Positions 18,560 through 27,165 are shown, counted from the first letter of the stretch. The stretch is 64,000 nt of DNA from Ideonella paludis (GCF_018069865.1 NZ_JAGQDG010000006.1:248001-312000); one strand, 5' to 3'. Translations and numbers: made by a program. Notes: a model not told the origin generated them from the letters alone.

Positions 18560-18591
18560 AAAGCCGCTTCACCGTGAGATGAAGCGGCTTT
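18560..18591 (-). terminator. Rho-independent terminator of the rpsP-rplS operon
   Basis: A 12-bp perfect stem (AAAGCCGCTTCA at 18560-18571 with its complement at 18580-18591, 8-base loop) lies 44 bases after the rplS stop. On the minus strand it is followed by GTTGC, so the U-tract is short (the TTT of the stem end). It separates rplS from the Nudix gene. Confidence 0.75.
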
Positions 18592-18634
18592 GGCAGAAAA
18601 ACTGGCATCGCGACAGCGATGCACTGGGCCTGGA

Positions 18635-18988
18635 TCAGGCCAGCTTTTCTTTGATTCGAGCCGACTTGCCCGAACGCTGACGCAGGTAGTACAGCTTGGC
18701 GCGGCGGACATCGCCACGACGCTTGACTTCGATCGACGAGATCAGCGGGCTGTACAGTTGGAACGTACGCTCCACGCCTTCGCCGCTGGAGATCTTGCGC
18801 ACGATGAAGCTGCTGTTCAGGCCGCGGTTGCGCTTGGCAATCACGACGCCTTCGTAAGCCTGCACGCGCTTGCGGGTGCCTTCAACGACGTTCACGCTGA
18901 CGATCACGGTGTCGCCAGGAGCGAAAGCCGGGATGGTCTTGTTCAGACGAGCAATTTCTTCTTGCTCAAGGGTTTGGATCAGGTCCAC
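18635..18988 (-). CDS. rplS: 50S ribosomal protein L19
   Basis: L19 sits at the 30S-50S interface. The sequence [14 protein letters not shown], the block [18 protein letters not shown] and the C-terminal [20 protein letters not shown] are diagnostic. I place the start at the GTG at 18988, giving 117 residues: GGAG lies six to seven bases upstream and Burkholderiales homologues begin at this point (MNLIQTLEQ). The frame continues to an ATG at 19039 but that adds 17 unconserved residues. It is the last gene of the rpsP-rimM-trmD-rplS operon and is followed by a terminator. Confidence 0.97.
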   Translation of the reverse strand: MDLIQTLEQEEIARLNKTIPAFAPGDTVIVSVNVVEGTRKRVQAYEGVVIAKRNRGLNSSFIVRKISSGEGVERTFQLYSPLISSIEVKRRGDVRRAKLYYLRQRSGKSARIKEKLA

Positions 18989-19086
18989 AGGGTTCTCCAA
19001 AAAGATCGTGCCGACGCGGGTTTGAAATGGATGAGCCATGCTCGTTGAGCTTGACTCTGCCCGGCAGAGGATCGAAAAGCTGATGA

Positions 19087-19851
19087 TTATAGCGCGAGAG
19101 TCGCCAAATAGCGCTCATCGGCTTTTGAAAGCCGCCCGGCCGCCCGCGCGGCGGCGATCAGGTCGGGCCGCCGCTGCGCGGTCAGGCTCAGCGAGCGCTC
19201 GCGGCGCCAGCGGGCAATGTCGGCATGATGGCCGGACAGCAGCACGGGCGGCACCGGCTGATCGCCTTCAGGCAAGGCCAGCACCTCCGGGCGGCTGTAA
19301 TGCGGGCAGTCCAGCAGGCCGTCTTCGAAGCTGTCTTGCTCATGGGAGCGCGCATCACTGAGCACCCCCTCTTGCAGCCGGGCAATGCCATCCAACAGGG
19401 CCAGCGCCGGCAACTCGCCGCCCGACAGCACAAAGTCGCCCAAGCTCAGCTCCAAGTCGACCTCGCGGTCCAAGACGCGCTGATCAATCCCTTCATAGCG
19501 GCCGCACAGCAGCGTCGCGCCGGGGCCTTGAGCCAGTTCACGAAGCAGGGCCTGGTTGATGGGCCGCCCGGTGGGGCTGAAATGGATGACGGGGCCGGCT
19601 GTGGCTCCCGCCTCGGAGCGAGCGTTGCGCACTGCGCCCAAGGCCTTGAGCAAAGGCTCGGCCAGCATCACCATGCCCGGCCCGCCGCCATAGGGGCGGT
19701 CATCGACACGGCGGTAGTTGTCGCTGGCGAAGTCGCGCAGCGGCCAGAGGCGGACATCGACTTGCCCCGACTCAAACGCACGCCGCGTGACACCCACCGT
19801 CATGAAGGGCGCAAACAACTCAGGAAACAGGGTGATCACGTCAAAGCGCAT
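19087..19851 (-). CDS. trmD: tRNA (guanine-37-N1)-methyltransferase
   Basis: TrmD methylates G37 next to the anticodon to prevent +1 frameshifting, using S-adenosylmethionine bound in a trefoil knot. Clear motifs are [13 protein letters not shown] at the N terminus, [23 protein letters not shown] and the knot segment [15 protein letters not shown]. The length of 254 residues is normal. It lies third in the conserved operon, 41 bases after rimM. Confidence 0.97.
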   Translation of the reverse strand: MRFDVITLFPELFAPFMTVGVTRRAFESGQVDVRLWPLRDFASDNYRRVDDRPYGGGPGMVMLAEPLLKALGAVRNARSEAGATAGPVIHFSPTGRPINQALLRELAQGPGATLLCGRYEGIDQRVLDREVDLELSLGDFVLSGGELPALALLDGIARLQEGVLSDARSHEQDSFEDGLLDCPHYSRPEVLALPEGDQPVPPVLLSGHHADIARWRRERSLSLTAQRRPDLIAAARAAGRLSKADERYLATLAL

Positions 19852-19892
19852 GGCACCCTCCAGGGCGTGCGCGCGGCCGAGTATGGCAGCGC

Positions 19893-20495
19893 TCAGTAAT
19901 CCAGACCCCAGTCGACGATGATGCGCTTGTGCTCCATCTCGACCTTGTCCACAAAGGCGGCCACAAAGGGGATCAGGCGCTCCGCCTCGTCGGGCTTGGC
20001 ATCGGGAGCGGCATCAGGCTTGCGGATGCGCAGCACGCTGTGCGGGCCGGTGTCGAGCAGGTCGACGACCTCACCAAGCAGGTCGCCTTCGCGATTGAAC
20101 ACACTCAGACCGATCAGATCGACCCAATAAAACTCATCGGCGCTCGCCGTGGGAAAGCTTTGGCGGGAGATGAACACCCGCACGCCCTTGAGGCTTTCCG
20201 CCGCGTTGCGGTCTGGAATCTCTTGGGCCGTGGCCACAATCACGTCACCCTGCTCGCGCGCGCTGGTGATCTTCAACAGCGGGGGCAGTGGCACGGACGC
20301 TTTGGCGGGCTTGGCCACCAAGGCAGGCTTGTGGGCCTGAGGCAGCGCTGGCTGCAGGAACCAACGCCGCGAAGAAAACAGGGCCTGAGGGTCGGCGGAA
20401 AAGGCTTGCACCTTGAACCCGCCCTTGATGCCCCAGGCGTCGATGATGCGGCCAACTTCGACCGCGTCATCCGGCCATGCGAGAGCGTCTGTCAC
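19893..20495 (-). CDS. rimM: 16S rRNA processing protein RimM
   Basis: RimM helps mature the 30S head around S19. The N-terminal RimM fold is visible ([21 protein letters not shown], then [12 protein letters not shown]) as is the C-terminal PRC barrel ([30 protein letters not shown], ending [11 protein letters not shown]). The 200 residues exceed the usual length by about 25 because of an insertion rich in Ala, Pro and Lys near residues 48-72. It lies between rpsP and trmD. Confidence 0.95.
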   Translation of the reverse strand: MTDALAWPDDAVEVGRIIDAWGIKGGFKVQAFSADPQALFSSRRWFLQPALPQAHKPALVAKPAKASVPLPPLLKITSAREQGDVIVATAQEIPDRNAAESLKGVRVFISRQSFPTASADEFYWVDLIGLSVFNREGDLLGEVVDLLDTGPHSVLRIRKPDAAPDAKPDEAERLIPFVAAFVDKVEMEHKRIIVDWGLDY

Positions 20496-20544
20496 AAGAA
20501 GGAGTCCTCTTGAAGGGGCGCACCCAGCACGGCCTTAAAGACCA

Positions 20545-20799
20545 TCAGGCAGCAGCCTTGGCCTTGGCTTCACCGATCAAACGCTTGACGGTGTCAGAGA
20601 CTTGGGCGCCAACGCCAATCCAGTGGGTCACGCGGTCTTGGGCCACGCGCAGACCTTCAACGCCTTCCTTGGCCATGGGGTTGTAGAAACCCAGGCGCTC
20701 GATGAAGCGGCCATCACGGCGCTCGCGGGAGTCAGCCACAACGATGTTGTAGAAAGGGCGCTTCTTGGAGCCGCCACGAGCCAAACGAATCACGACCAT
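20545..20799 (-). CDS. rpsP: 30S ribosomal protein S16
   Basis: The 84-residue S16 begins [18 protein letters not shown], followed by [21 protein letters not shown], both strongly conserved. The ATG at 20799 has AAGGA seven bases upstream; the longer open frame to 20934 is rejected. It heads the rpsP-rimM-trmD-rplS operon. Confidence 0.97.
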   Translation of the reverse strand: MVVIRLARGGSKKRPFYNIVVADSRERRDGRFIERLGFYNPMAKEGVEGLRVAQDRVTHWIGVGAQVSDTVKRLIGEAKAKAAA

Positions 20800-20980
20800 T
20801 TTGTCGTCCTTGAAATCATGGATTCGACCGCTGAACCGAGGAGACACCGCAAGGTCAGCCAGCCTGAAACCGGCTGCACCACATGCAAACCGGCATGATC
20901 CAGCCCCGTAGATACGCCGCTGACGCTCAAGCATCTTTGAAAGACGCCCCTGCCCTCAGTGACCGTGGCCGAAACATGAG

Positions 20981-20986
20981 ATTATA
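20981..20986 (-). promoter_or_regulatory. rpsP: Candidate -10 box for the rpsP operon
   Basis: A perfect TATAAT on the minus strand lies about 180 bases before rpsP, giving a leader of roughly 175 bases. No good -35 box is seen at 17 bases, so the call rests on the -10 alone. The long leader could host control of ribosomal protein synthesis. Confidence 0.45.
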
Positions 20987-21015
20987 GACGGTTGTTTGCA
21001 CACCATCTAGCGCCC

Positions 21016-21558
21016 ATGTCCGAAACAGCTTTGTTGATCCGCCCCAGCACGGATGCCGACCTTGCCGCCATCACCGCCATCTATGCCGACAACGTCCTGC
21101 ACGGCACCGGCACGTTTGAGCTGGAGCCGCCCGACGAGGCTGAAATGGCCCGCCGCCGAGCCGATGTGCTGAGCAAAGGCCTGCCCTGGCTGGTGGCCGA
21201 GCGTGCGGGCCAAGTGCTGGGCTATGCCTATGCCAACCATTTCCGGCCGCGCTTGGCTTATCGCTTTTGTGTGGAAGACTCGATCTACCTCGGGCCGCAG
21301 GCCAAGGGCCAGGGCGTGGGCACCTTGCTGCTGGCAGAGTTGATTGCTCGCTGCACAGCGGCCGGTGCCCGCCAGATGGTGGCGGTGATTGGTGACAGCG
21401 CCAACTTGGGCTCTGTGGGTGTGCACCGCCGGCTGGGCTTTGAAGATGCCGGGGTGTTGAAGAGCGCTGGCTGGAAGTTCGATGCCTGGCGCGATGTGGT
21501 GCTGATGCAGCGGCCACTGGGCCTGGGTGACAGCCAAGCCGCCAAGGACGTCGCATGA
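21016..21558 (+). CDS. GNAT N-acetyltransferase, phosphinothricin-acetyltransferase-like
   Basis: The 180-residue protein has the GNAT fold with the acetyl-CoA loop QAKGQGVGTLLL (R/Q-x-x-G-x-G/A). It matches the PAT/YncA subgroup in IRPSTDADLAAITAIYADNVLHGTGTFE, the SIYLGP strand and GVHRRLGFEDAG near the C terminus. Family members acetylate L-methionine sulfone, phosphinothricin or related amino acids; the native substrate is unknown. The start at 21016 fits the family; eight upstream residues are dropped. The stop overlaps the next gene's start (ATGA). Confidence 0.88.
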   Translation: MSETALLIRPSTDADLAAITAIYADNVLHGTGTFELEPPDEAEMARRRADVLSKGLPWLVAERAGQVLGYAYANHFRPRLAYRFCVEDSIYLGPQAKGQGVGTLLLAELIARCTAAGARQMVAVIGDSANLGSVGVHRRLGFEDAGVLKSAGWKFDAWRDVVLMQRPLGLGDSQAAKDVA

Positions 21559-22013
21559 GCACGCCGACGCCAAAATCCAAAACCCTGGCGACCTGGCTGG
21601 CCGTTCTGGGCGGCACCCTGGGTGCCCACCGCTTCTATCTGCATGGCCTCAAAGATCCCATCGCCTGGTTGCACCCCTTGCCGACCTTGGTGGGTTTGGC
21701 GGGCGTCATTCGGATGCGCAATCTGGGTCAAGACGACACCGTGTCCTGGCTGCTGATCCCCATTTTGGGCGCGATGATCTCGGTGGCCATGTTCAGTGCC
21801 ATCCTGATTGGGCTGACCAATGACGAGCGCTGGGCCGAGCGCCACGGCGCAGGCCATGGCCCGCAAGCCACTGGCTGGGGGCCGGTCCTGGGCGTGGTGG
21901 TGGCCTTGTTCCTGGGTGCCGGCGTCTTGATGGGCAGCATTGCCTTCGGCGGCCAGAAGTACTTTGAGTGGCAAAAAGAAAAGGCCGCTGTGGCGACAGC
22001 GGCCTTGGACTAA
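21555..22013 (+). CDS. TM2-domain-like small membrane protein
   Basis: The 152-residue protein has a TM2-like start: a hydrophobic helix ending in GGTLGAHRFYLHG, close to the GxxGxHRFYLG signature, then a second helix. Two further hydrophobic segments follow (WLLIPILGAMISVAMFSAILIG and GPVLGVVVALFLGAGVLMG). The role is unknown. It overlaps the GNAT gene by ATGA and is likely co-translated. The last codons double as a terminator for the opposite strand (21972-22006), so this C terminus is constrained by two functions. Confidence 0.75.
   Translation: MSTPTPKSKTLATWLAVLGGTLGAHRFYLHGLKDPIAWLHPLPTLVGLAGVIRMRNLGQDDTVSWLLIPILGAMISVAMFSAILIGLTNDERWAERHGAGHGPQATGWGPVLGVVVALFLGAGVLMGSIAFGGQKYFEWQKEKAAVATAALD
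21972..22006 (-). terminator. Rho-independent terminator of the DUF47-pit operon, inside the convergent gene
   Basis: On the minus strand a perfect 11-bp stem (AAGGCCGCTGT / ACAGCGGCCTT, 4-base loop at 21992-21995) is followed at once by TTCTTTTTGC. That is a textbook intrinsic terminator, 108 bases past the pit stop. It lies entirely within the final codons of the TM2-like gene. Confidence 0.85.
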
Positions 22014-22113
22014 AGCCCTTTAAAGCCCCCCAAGGGCCGGGCATTGCCCTTCCCTGCCCCCACGCGGGCGCAAGAAAACTGGGAGCGGCCCAGCGTTTTC
22101 TTGAGGGCTGGAC

Positions 22114-23124
22114 TCAGAACAACAAGGTGCTGAGCCAGTAGAACATCCCCGCCACGAAGGCCGAGGCCGGGATGGTGAAGATCCAGGCCCAGACAATATT
22201 GCTGGCCAAGCCCCAACGCACCGCTGATGCGTTACGGACTGAGCCCACACCCACAATCGCGCCGGTGATGGTGTGTGTGGTGGAAACCGGGATGCCCAGG
22301 CCGGTGGCCAGGAACAAGGTGATGGCACCACCTGTTTCAGCGCAGAAGCCCCCCACAGGCTTGAGCTTGGTCAGCCGCTGGCCCATGGTCTTAACGATGC
22401 GCCAGCCGCCAAACATGGTGCCCAGGCCAATCGCCAAGTAGCAACTCCAGATGACCCAGTTCGGTGGCGCCTTGGCGTCTACCGCCATATAGCCCGCCGC
22501 GACCAAGAGCATCCAAATGATGCCGATGGTCTTCTGCGCATCGTTGCCGCCATGCCCCAGGGAATACAAGCCCGCCGAGACCAGCTGCATGCGGCGGAAC
22601 CAGCGGTCCACCCGGATCGGCGAAGTGCGCCGGAAAACCCAGGCCACCAGCACCATCATCAAGGAACCCAGCACAAAGCCCAGGAAGGGTGACACAAAGA
22701 TGAAGACCACGGTCTTCAAGATGCCCGCGCCGATAAGCTTGCCAATGCCGGCTTTGGCCATGACCGCGCCAATGATGCCGCCGATCAGCGCATGTGAGCT
22801 GGACGAAGGGATGCCGTACCACCAAGTGATGACGTTCCAGGTGATGGCCCCGATTAAGGCACCGAACACCACGTGGTGGTCCACCACGCCGGGCTCGACG
22901 ATGCCCTTGCCGATCATGCTGGCCACCTTCAACTGAAAGATGGCAATCGCAAGCACGTTAAAGAAAGCTGCAAACAACACCGCTTGCTGCGGCTTGAGCA
23001 CGCCGGTGGACACCACCGTTGCAATGGAGTTGGCTGCGTCGTGAAAACCGTTCATGAAGTCGAATGCCAGGGCCAAAACCACCAGCATTGCCACGACCCA
23101 GAACGCAATGGAACCTGCTTCCAT
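22114..23124 (-). CDS. pit: Low-affinity inorganic phosphate transporter, Pit family
   Basis: The 336-residue membrane protein has both Pit signatures: the N-terminal DFMNGFHDAANSIAT and the internal repeat GHGGNDAQKTIG, plus GIPSSSSHALIGG and GIPVSTTHTITGAI. It moves metal-phosphate complexes into the cell driven by the proton gradient. It follows the DUF47 gene by 32 bases and forms with it the common regulator-transporter pair. Transcription probably ends at the hairpin at 21972-22006. Confidence 0.95.
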   Translation of the reverse strand: MEAGSIAFWVVAMLVVLALAFDFMNGFHDAANSIATVVSTGVLKPQQAVLFAAFFNVLAIAIFQLKVASMIGKGIVEPGVVDHHVVFGALIGAITWNVITWWYGIPSSSSHALIGGIIGAVMAKAGIGKLIGAGILKTVVFIFVSPFLGFVLGSLMMVLVAWVFRRTSPIRVDRWFRRMQLVSAGLYSLGHGGNDAQKTIGIIWMLLVAAGYMAVDAKAPPNWVIWSCYLAIGLGTMFGGWRIVKTMGQRLTKLKPVGGFCAETGGAITLFLATGLGIPVSTTHTITGAIVGVGSVRNASAVRWGLASNIVWAWIFTIPASAFVAGMFYWLSTLLF

Positions 23125-23156
23125 GGGAGATCAACCTTTGGGTGTTGATCGTGAGA

Positions 23157-23804
23157 TCAGGAGTTTTCGAGGACGATGCCCTCGATCAGGTTCGCCACGT
23201 CTTCGCAGCGGTCGGAGATGGACTCCAGGTGCTCATAAATGGCTTTGAGCTTGATCAGCTCACGCGTGTCTTGCTCTTCGCGGAACAGACGCGACATGGC
23301 CGAGCGCATCACGCGGTCGGCATCGGACTCCAAGCGATCAATCTCTTCGCAGGTCTTGAGCGCGGACTCCGCCACTTCCGCGTCGTTCAGACGAGGCAAC
23401 AGAGCCACCGCACTTTGAACGCGCTCACAGCATTTGACGGAAATCTCCGTCAGGCGCTGCACGTCGTCGGTCATACGTTGCACGTCATACAACGCCATCA
23501 CTTCGGAAGAGTCCTGGAGCAAATCCAGGATGTCGTCCATGGCGTTGATCAGGCTGTGGATTTGCTCGCGGTCGATAGGGGTGATGAAGGTGCGATGCAG
23601 CAGGCGGTTGACCTCCGCCGTGATGCGATCGGCATTGCGCTCGGCCGCATCGACCTCGCTGGCGTACTTCTCGCGCAGGTCCGGGGCGTTGTAGTACTGC
23701 ACCATCGACAAAAAGGCGCGCGAGCCTTCGACGATGTAGTTGCCGTGCTCGTTGAACAACTGAAAGAAATTGCCATCTTTGGGCAACAGCTTGCCGAAAA
23801 TCAT
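23157..23804 (-). CDS. DUF47 family PhoU-like protein (Pit accessory)
   Basis: The 215-residue, almost wholly helical and charged protein matches the DUF47/TIGR00153 family, which is related to PhoU (EVDAAERNADRITAEVNRLLHR and a second similar motif CEEIDRLESDADRVMRS, the two metal-binding D/E-x-x-x-D repeats). It is thought to control the neighbouring phosphate permease. Gene order DUF47-pit is highly conserved. About 100 bases upstream lies a set of phased TTGTCAC-like repeats that could bind PhoB. Confidence 0.92.
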   Translation of the reverse strand: MIFGKLLPKDGNFFQLFNEHGNYIVEGSRAFLSMVQYYNAPDLREKYASEVDAAERNADRITAEVNRLLHRTFITPIDREQIHSLINAMDDILDLLQDSSEVMALYDVQRMTDDVQRLTEISVKCCERVQSAVALLPRLNDAEVAESALKTCEEIDRLESDADRVMRSAMSRLFREEQDTRELIKLKAIYEHLESISDRCEDVANLIEGIVLENS

Positions 23805-23900
23805 CTGAAACTCCTCTTAGGGCGCTGATCGGTCGCGCAGCGTCGACAGCTGGCTTGGCTCGTTACCCAACGTGACCAAGCCGTAAAGCGCGGGGATTAT

Positions 23901-23933
23901 GGTTTTGTCACAAAACCTTCATCACGTTGTCAT
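23901..23933. promoter_or_regulatory. Pho-box-like array and palindrome upstream of DUF47-pit
   Basis: On the plus strand three 7-mers, TTGTCAC (23905-23911), CCTTCAT (23916-23922) and TTGTCAT (23927-23933), are spaced exactly 11 bases apart, the layout of a Pho box (CTGTCAT-like 7-mer plus 4). The orientation is opposite to the gene. A perfect palindrome, GGTTTTG-TCA-CAAAACC, overlaps at 23901-23917. A possible minus-strand -10 (TACAAT) is at 23940-23945, which would put the array just downstream of the start point, as for a repressor. Confidence 0.4.
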
Positions 23934-23975
23934 CTCCGCATTGTATAGGCGCGACCTCAGCACGCCTGTGGACCC

Positions 23976-24341
23976 TCAGGCCCGGAAGATGAAGTACACC
24001 GCGCCGATCAGGCACAAGCCCGCCCACAGGTAGTCCAGCTTCAAGGGCTGCCCCATGTAGAACACGGCAAAGGGCACGAAGACCGCCAGCGTAATGACTT
24101 CTTGAGCAATCTTGAGTTGGGCCAGGCTGTAGCCGCCGCTGTAGCCAATCCGATTGGCTGGCACTTGCAGCAGATATTCAAACAGCGCAATGCCCCAACT
24201 CACCAAGGCAGCCACCAACCAAGGCTTAGCAGCCTGATGCTTGAGGTGGCCGTACCAAGCAAAGGTCATGAATAGATTGGACAAGACCAACAAACCGAAG
24301 GTCTGCACACTCAGTGGCAGGCTGCTGAAAAAAGCACTCAT
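23976..24341 (-). CDS. DMT-family protein, DUF486
   Basis: The 121-residue protein has four hydrophobic helices, starting MSAFFSSLPLSVQTFGLLVLSNLFMTFAWYGHLKH. The motif YLLQVPANRIGY with GGYSLAQLKIAQEVITLAVF is typical of the DUF486 branch of the drug/metabolite transporter superfamily. Function unknown. The ATG at 24341 has GGAG seven bases upstream. It starts 13 bases after the folK stop and may be the tail of that operon. Confidence 0.88.
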   Translation of the reverse strand: MSAFFSSLPLSVQTFGLLVLSNLFMTFAWYGHLKHQAAKPWLVAALVSWGIALFEYLLQVPANRIGYSGGYSLAQLKIAQEVITLAVFVPFAVFYMGQPLKLDYLWAGLCLIGAVYFIFRA

Positions 24342-24354
24342 CAAAGGGCTCCGC

Positions 24355-24855
24355 TCACGTCAATCGGGCCATCGCTTGCCCTGAGGTGCTGCTCACCCAG
24401 GCCCCGACAGCCCCCGTGGGCACCACGCCGGGGATGTGCACATCAGGCAGCAGGTCTTGCAGCGGCTGCAAGACAAAGGCCCGCAGGTGCATGCGCGGAT
24501 GAGGCAGTGTCAGCCGCGGCGTGTTCATCTGAAGCTCGCCCATCATCAGCAGATCCAGATCCAAGGTGCGCGGCGCATTGGGATACGGGCGCTCCCGCCC
24601 ATGCTGCAATTCCAGGGCTTGCAAGGCCTCCAGCAGCTCCAAGGGCTGCAGGCCCGTTTGCAGCCAGGCGACCGCATTGATGAAGTCAGGGCCTTCGGCC
24701 TGCCAGGGCGCGCTGCGGTAGAGCGGCGAGCAGGCCAACAGCCGCGTCTTGGGCAAGTGCCCCAAGGCCTGGGCAGCGCTGCGAACCGCGCCCACGGCGT
24801 CCCCCAAATTGGCCCCCAGGCCAATCAGGGCATGGTCAGGCGCCAGCGCCACCAT
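24355..24855 (-). CDS. folK: 2-amino-4-hydroxy-6-hydroxymethyldihydropteridine pyrophosphokinase (HPPK)
   Basis: HPPK transfers pyrophosphate from ATP to the pterin alcohol in folate synthesis. The 166-residue product shows ALIGLGANLGDA at the N terminus, the magnesium-binding APRTLDLDLLMMG and the PHPRMHLRAFVLQPL segment. The start at 24855 overlaps the end of pcnB by 20 bases in another frame; the longer frame is pcnB antiphase sequence. The pcnB-folK order is common in proteobacteria. Confidence 0.95.
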   Translation of the reverse strand: MVALAPDHALIGLGANLGDAVGAVRSAAQALGHLPKTRLLACSPLYRSAPWQAEGPDFINAVAWLQTGLQPLELLEALQALELQHGRERPYPNAPRTLDLDLLMMGELQMNTPRLTLPHPRMHLRAFVLQPLQDLLPDVHIPGVVPTGAVGAWVSSTSGQAMARLT

Positions 24856-26491
24856 CGCCGCCCTGCCCGCTCGGCGCTGCCGCAGAACCACGCGCGCCAG
24901 AGGGCTTGCGGCGACGACGGCGGCGCTTGCGCGGCGCATCTGTGCTGCCGGCCTCTGCACCACCTTCGTCAGCCGCATCCTCGCCCTCGGGCTGAGCAGA
25001 GGCGTCAGGGTTCGATGGAGATGGACGCGGGGCAGCGCGCGGCGCCCCGCCCTCGGGCTTAGGCGATTGGCGCTTGCCACGCGAGCCAGGCGAGCGGCTG
25101 CTCTCGCGGGCAGCCTCCACCAAGGCTTCACGGTCAGCGTCACTGCCCAGGGAGAAGTCTTCCCACCACTCAGCCAGTTCGGGGGAGGCCTCGCCCACAT
25201 CCGCCCGCAAGCGCAGGAAATCAAAGCCCGCACGGAAGCGGGGCTGCTCCACCAAGGAGTAGGCCGATGAGCCCGTGCGGCGGTCAAAGCGCGGCTGCAT
25301 CATCCAGATCTCGCGCATGTCCGCCGCCAACTTGCCGCGGCCAGAGATGTCGCCGATGCGGGCGTCAAACACGCTGTCAATGGCTTGCTGCAAGGCGGGC
25401 GTCGGGTGTTCGCCTTTGGCCTTCAGGTCGGCCCAAGCGTTTTGCACGTCATGCCAGAGCATGCAGGCCAGCATGAAGCTGGGCGCCACAGGCTTGCCCT
25501 CGCCCACCCGGCGGTCGGTGTCATTGAGCGCCAACTCAATGAACTTCTGGCGCGGGCCCCCTTCTTCGGTGCGGCTGAAGACGGAATCCAGCACCGGGAA
25601 GATGCCGCGCTCCAAGCCCTGTGCTTTGAGCTGCGCCAAGCTGGCCAAGGCATGGCCGGTTTGCAGCAGCTTCATCATCTCGTCAAACAGGCGCGAGGCC
25701 GGCACGTTGGCCAGCAGCGCTGCCGTCTCACGCAAGGGCTTTTGCGTTTTGGGCTCAATGGCGAAGCCCAGCTTGGCGGCGAAACGCACCACGCGCAAGA
25801 TGCGCACCGGGTCTTCGCGATAGCGGGTCAGCGGGTCACCAATCATGCGCAGCAGCTTGGCTTTGGCGTCCTTCAAGCCGCCGTGATAGTCAACCACGGT
25901 TTGAGTGCGCGGGTCGTAGTACATCGCGTTGACCGTGAAGTCGCGGCGCGCGGCATCTTCAATCTGCGGCCCCCAGACGTTGTCACGCAGCACGCGTCCG
26001 CTGGCGTCCACCACATGGCTCTTGTCGGCAATGGCCGCCTTGGAGGTCTTCTCGTTGCCTGCCACCTGCTCGGCCGCACTGGCATCCAGATAGGCCCGGA
26101 ACGTGGAGACTTCAATGACCTCGTGATCTCGGCCGCGGCCGTGAATCACGTGAACAATGCGAAAGCGCCGACCGATGATGAAGGCGCGACGGAACAAGCC
26201 TTTGACCTGCTCCGGCGTGGCATTGGTCGCCACATCAAAATCTTTGGGGCGGCGATGCACCAGCAGGTCGCGCACCGCGCCCCCCACCACATAGGCCTCG
26301 TAGCCGGCATCTTGCAAGGTGGTGACCACGCGCACCGCCCGCTCATCGAGCAAGCTGGGGTCGATGCCGTGCTCTGCCGGCCCAAACTCGACGCGCTTGC
26401 CCAGGGGGATGCGGGCGGCTTTGCTGCTCTTGGGCTCTGCGACGTCGCCGTCAGATTTGCCCAGCAGCTTGCTGATGAATTTGCGGATCAT
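24836..26491 (-). CDS. pcnB: Poly(A) polymerase I
   Basis: The enzyme adds poly(A) tails to RNA 3' ends to promote decay. The 551-residue sequence has the class II nucleotidyltransferase core: EAYVVGGAVRDLLVHRRPKD, the catalytic DFDVATNATPEQ, ARRDFTVNAMYYDP and GDPLTRYREDPVRILRVVRF. After about residue 455 the sequence becomes low in complexity: a Pro/Ser/Glu-rich part, an acidic part (GEDAADEGGAEAG) and then PRKRRRRRRKP, a likely RNA-binding tail, followed by a Gly/Ala-rich end. It overlaps the HAD gene upstream (ATGA) and folK downstream. Confidence 0.95.
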   Translation of the reverse strand: MIRKFISKLLGKSDGDVAEPKSSKAARIPLGKRVEFGPAEHGIDPSLLDERAVRVVTTLQDAGYEAYVVGGAVRDLLVHRRPKDFDVATNATPEQVKGLFRRAFIIGRRFRIVHVIHGRGRDHEVIEVSTFRAYLDASAAEQVAGNEKTSKAAIADKSHVVDASGRVLRDNVWGPQIEDAARRDFTVNAMYYDPRTQTVVDYHGGLKDAKAKLLRMIGDPLTRYREDPVRILRVVRFAAKLGFAIEPKTQKPLRETAALLANVPASRLFDEMMKLLQTGHALASLAQLKAQGLERGIFPVLDSVFSRTEEGGPRQKFIELALNDTDRRVGEGKPVAPSFMLACMLWHDVQNAWADLKAKGEHPTPALQQAIDSVFDARIGDISGRGKLAADMREIWMMQPRFDRRTGSSAYSLVEQPRFRAGFDFLRLRADVGEASPELAEWWEDFSLGSDADREALVEAARESSRSPGSRGKRQSPKPEGGAPRAAPRPSPSNPDASAQPEGEDAADEGGAEAGSTDAPRKRRRRRRKPSGARGSAAAPSGQGGDGGAGA

Positions 26492-27165
26492 GTGTGAAAG
26501 AGGTTCAGGATGCGCCAGCCGCGTTCGCGGGCAATGGCTGCCAGTGCTGGGGTGGGGTTGGTGGCGATGGGCGTGCGCACACGCTCCAGCAGAGGCAGGT
26601 CGTTGGTGGAGTCACTGTAGAACACCACGTCGTCAAAGCTATCAAGGCTCAAGCCTTGCTCGGCCAGCCAAGCTTCCACGCGGTCAATCTTGCCCGCCTG
26701 ATAGGTGGGCACGCCCTCAATGGCGCCGGTGACTCGGCCTTGATCATCACGCTTCAGGTTAACGGCCAGAATGTGGGGAAGCTCAAAGGCGGCCGCGATC
26801 GGCCGCGTGACGAATTCATTGGTGGCCGTCACCATCGCGCAGAGGTGGCCCGCCTGCAGGTGCTGGCGCACAAGCTGGCGCGCGCTGTCGTGCATCATGG
26901 GCTCAATGACTTCACGCATATAGCGCGCATGCGCCGCCGCAGCCTCTTCGGGCGAGCGGTCACGCCACACCGAGGTGGCAAAGTCGATGTACTCGGCCAG
27001 ATCCAGCCGCCCGGCTTGGTACTGGGCGTAGAACTCGTCGTTGCGCCGCTGCCAAAGGTCAGCATCGGCCCAACCCAAGGTCACCATGAAAGCGCCGAAG
27101 GCGTGATCGGAATCGCCCGGCAGCAAGGTGCCGTCCAAGTCAAAAAGGGCCAAGGTTCGGCTCAT
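26488..27165 (-). CDS. HAD-superfamily hydrolase, subfamily IB (SerB-like)
   Basis: The 225-residue protein carries the HAD nucleophile motif ALFDLDGTLLPGDSD (Asp9 and Asp11), the second motif in MVTATNEF, a Lys in QAGKIDRV and the acidic motif FYSDSTNDLPLLE. Sequence fits HAD-IB phosphatases related to phosphoserine phosphatase and to CicA. The substrate cannot be assigned. The ATG at 27165 follows the hda stop by two bases; a TTG nine bases upstream is less likely. It overlaps pcnB by ATGA. Confidence 0.9.
   Translation of the reverse strand: MSRTLALFDLDGTLLPGDSDHAFGAFMVTLGWADADLWQRRNDEFYAQYQAGRLDLAEYIDFATSVWRDRSPEEAAAAHARYMREVIEPMMHDSARQLVRQHLQAGHLCAMVTATNEFVTRPIAAAFELPHILAVNLKRDDQGRVTGAIEGVPTYQAGKIDRVEAWLAEQGLSLDSFDDVVFYSDSTNDLPLLERVRTPIATNPTPALAAIARERGWRILNLFHT

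Noticed and set aside
24355-25287. Longer folK frame of 310 codons
   Set aside because: The first 144 codons are antiphase reading of pcnB; the HPPK domain begins at the ATG at 24855.
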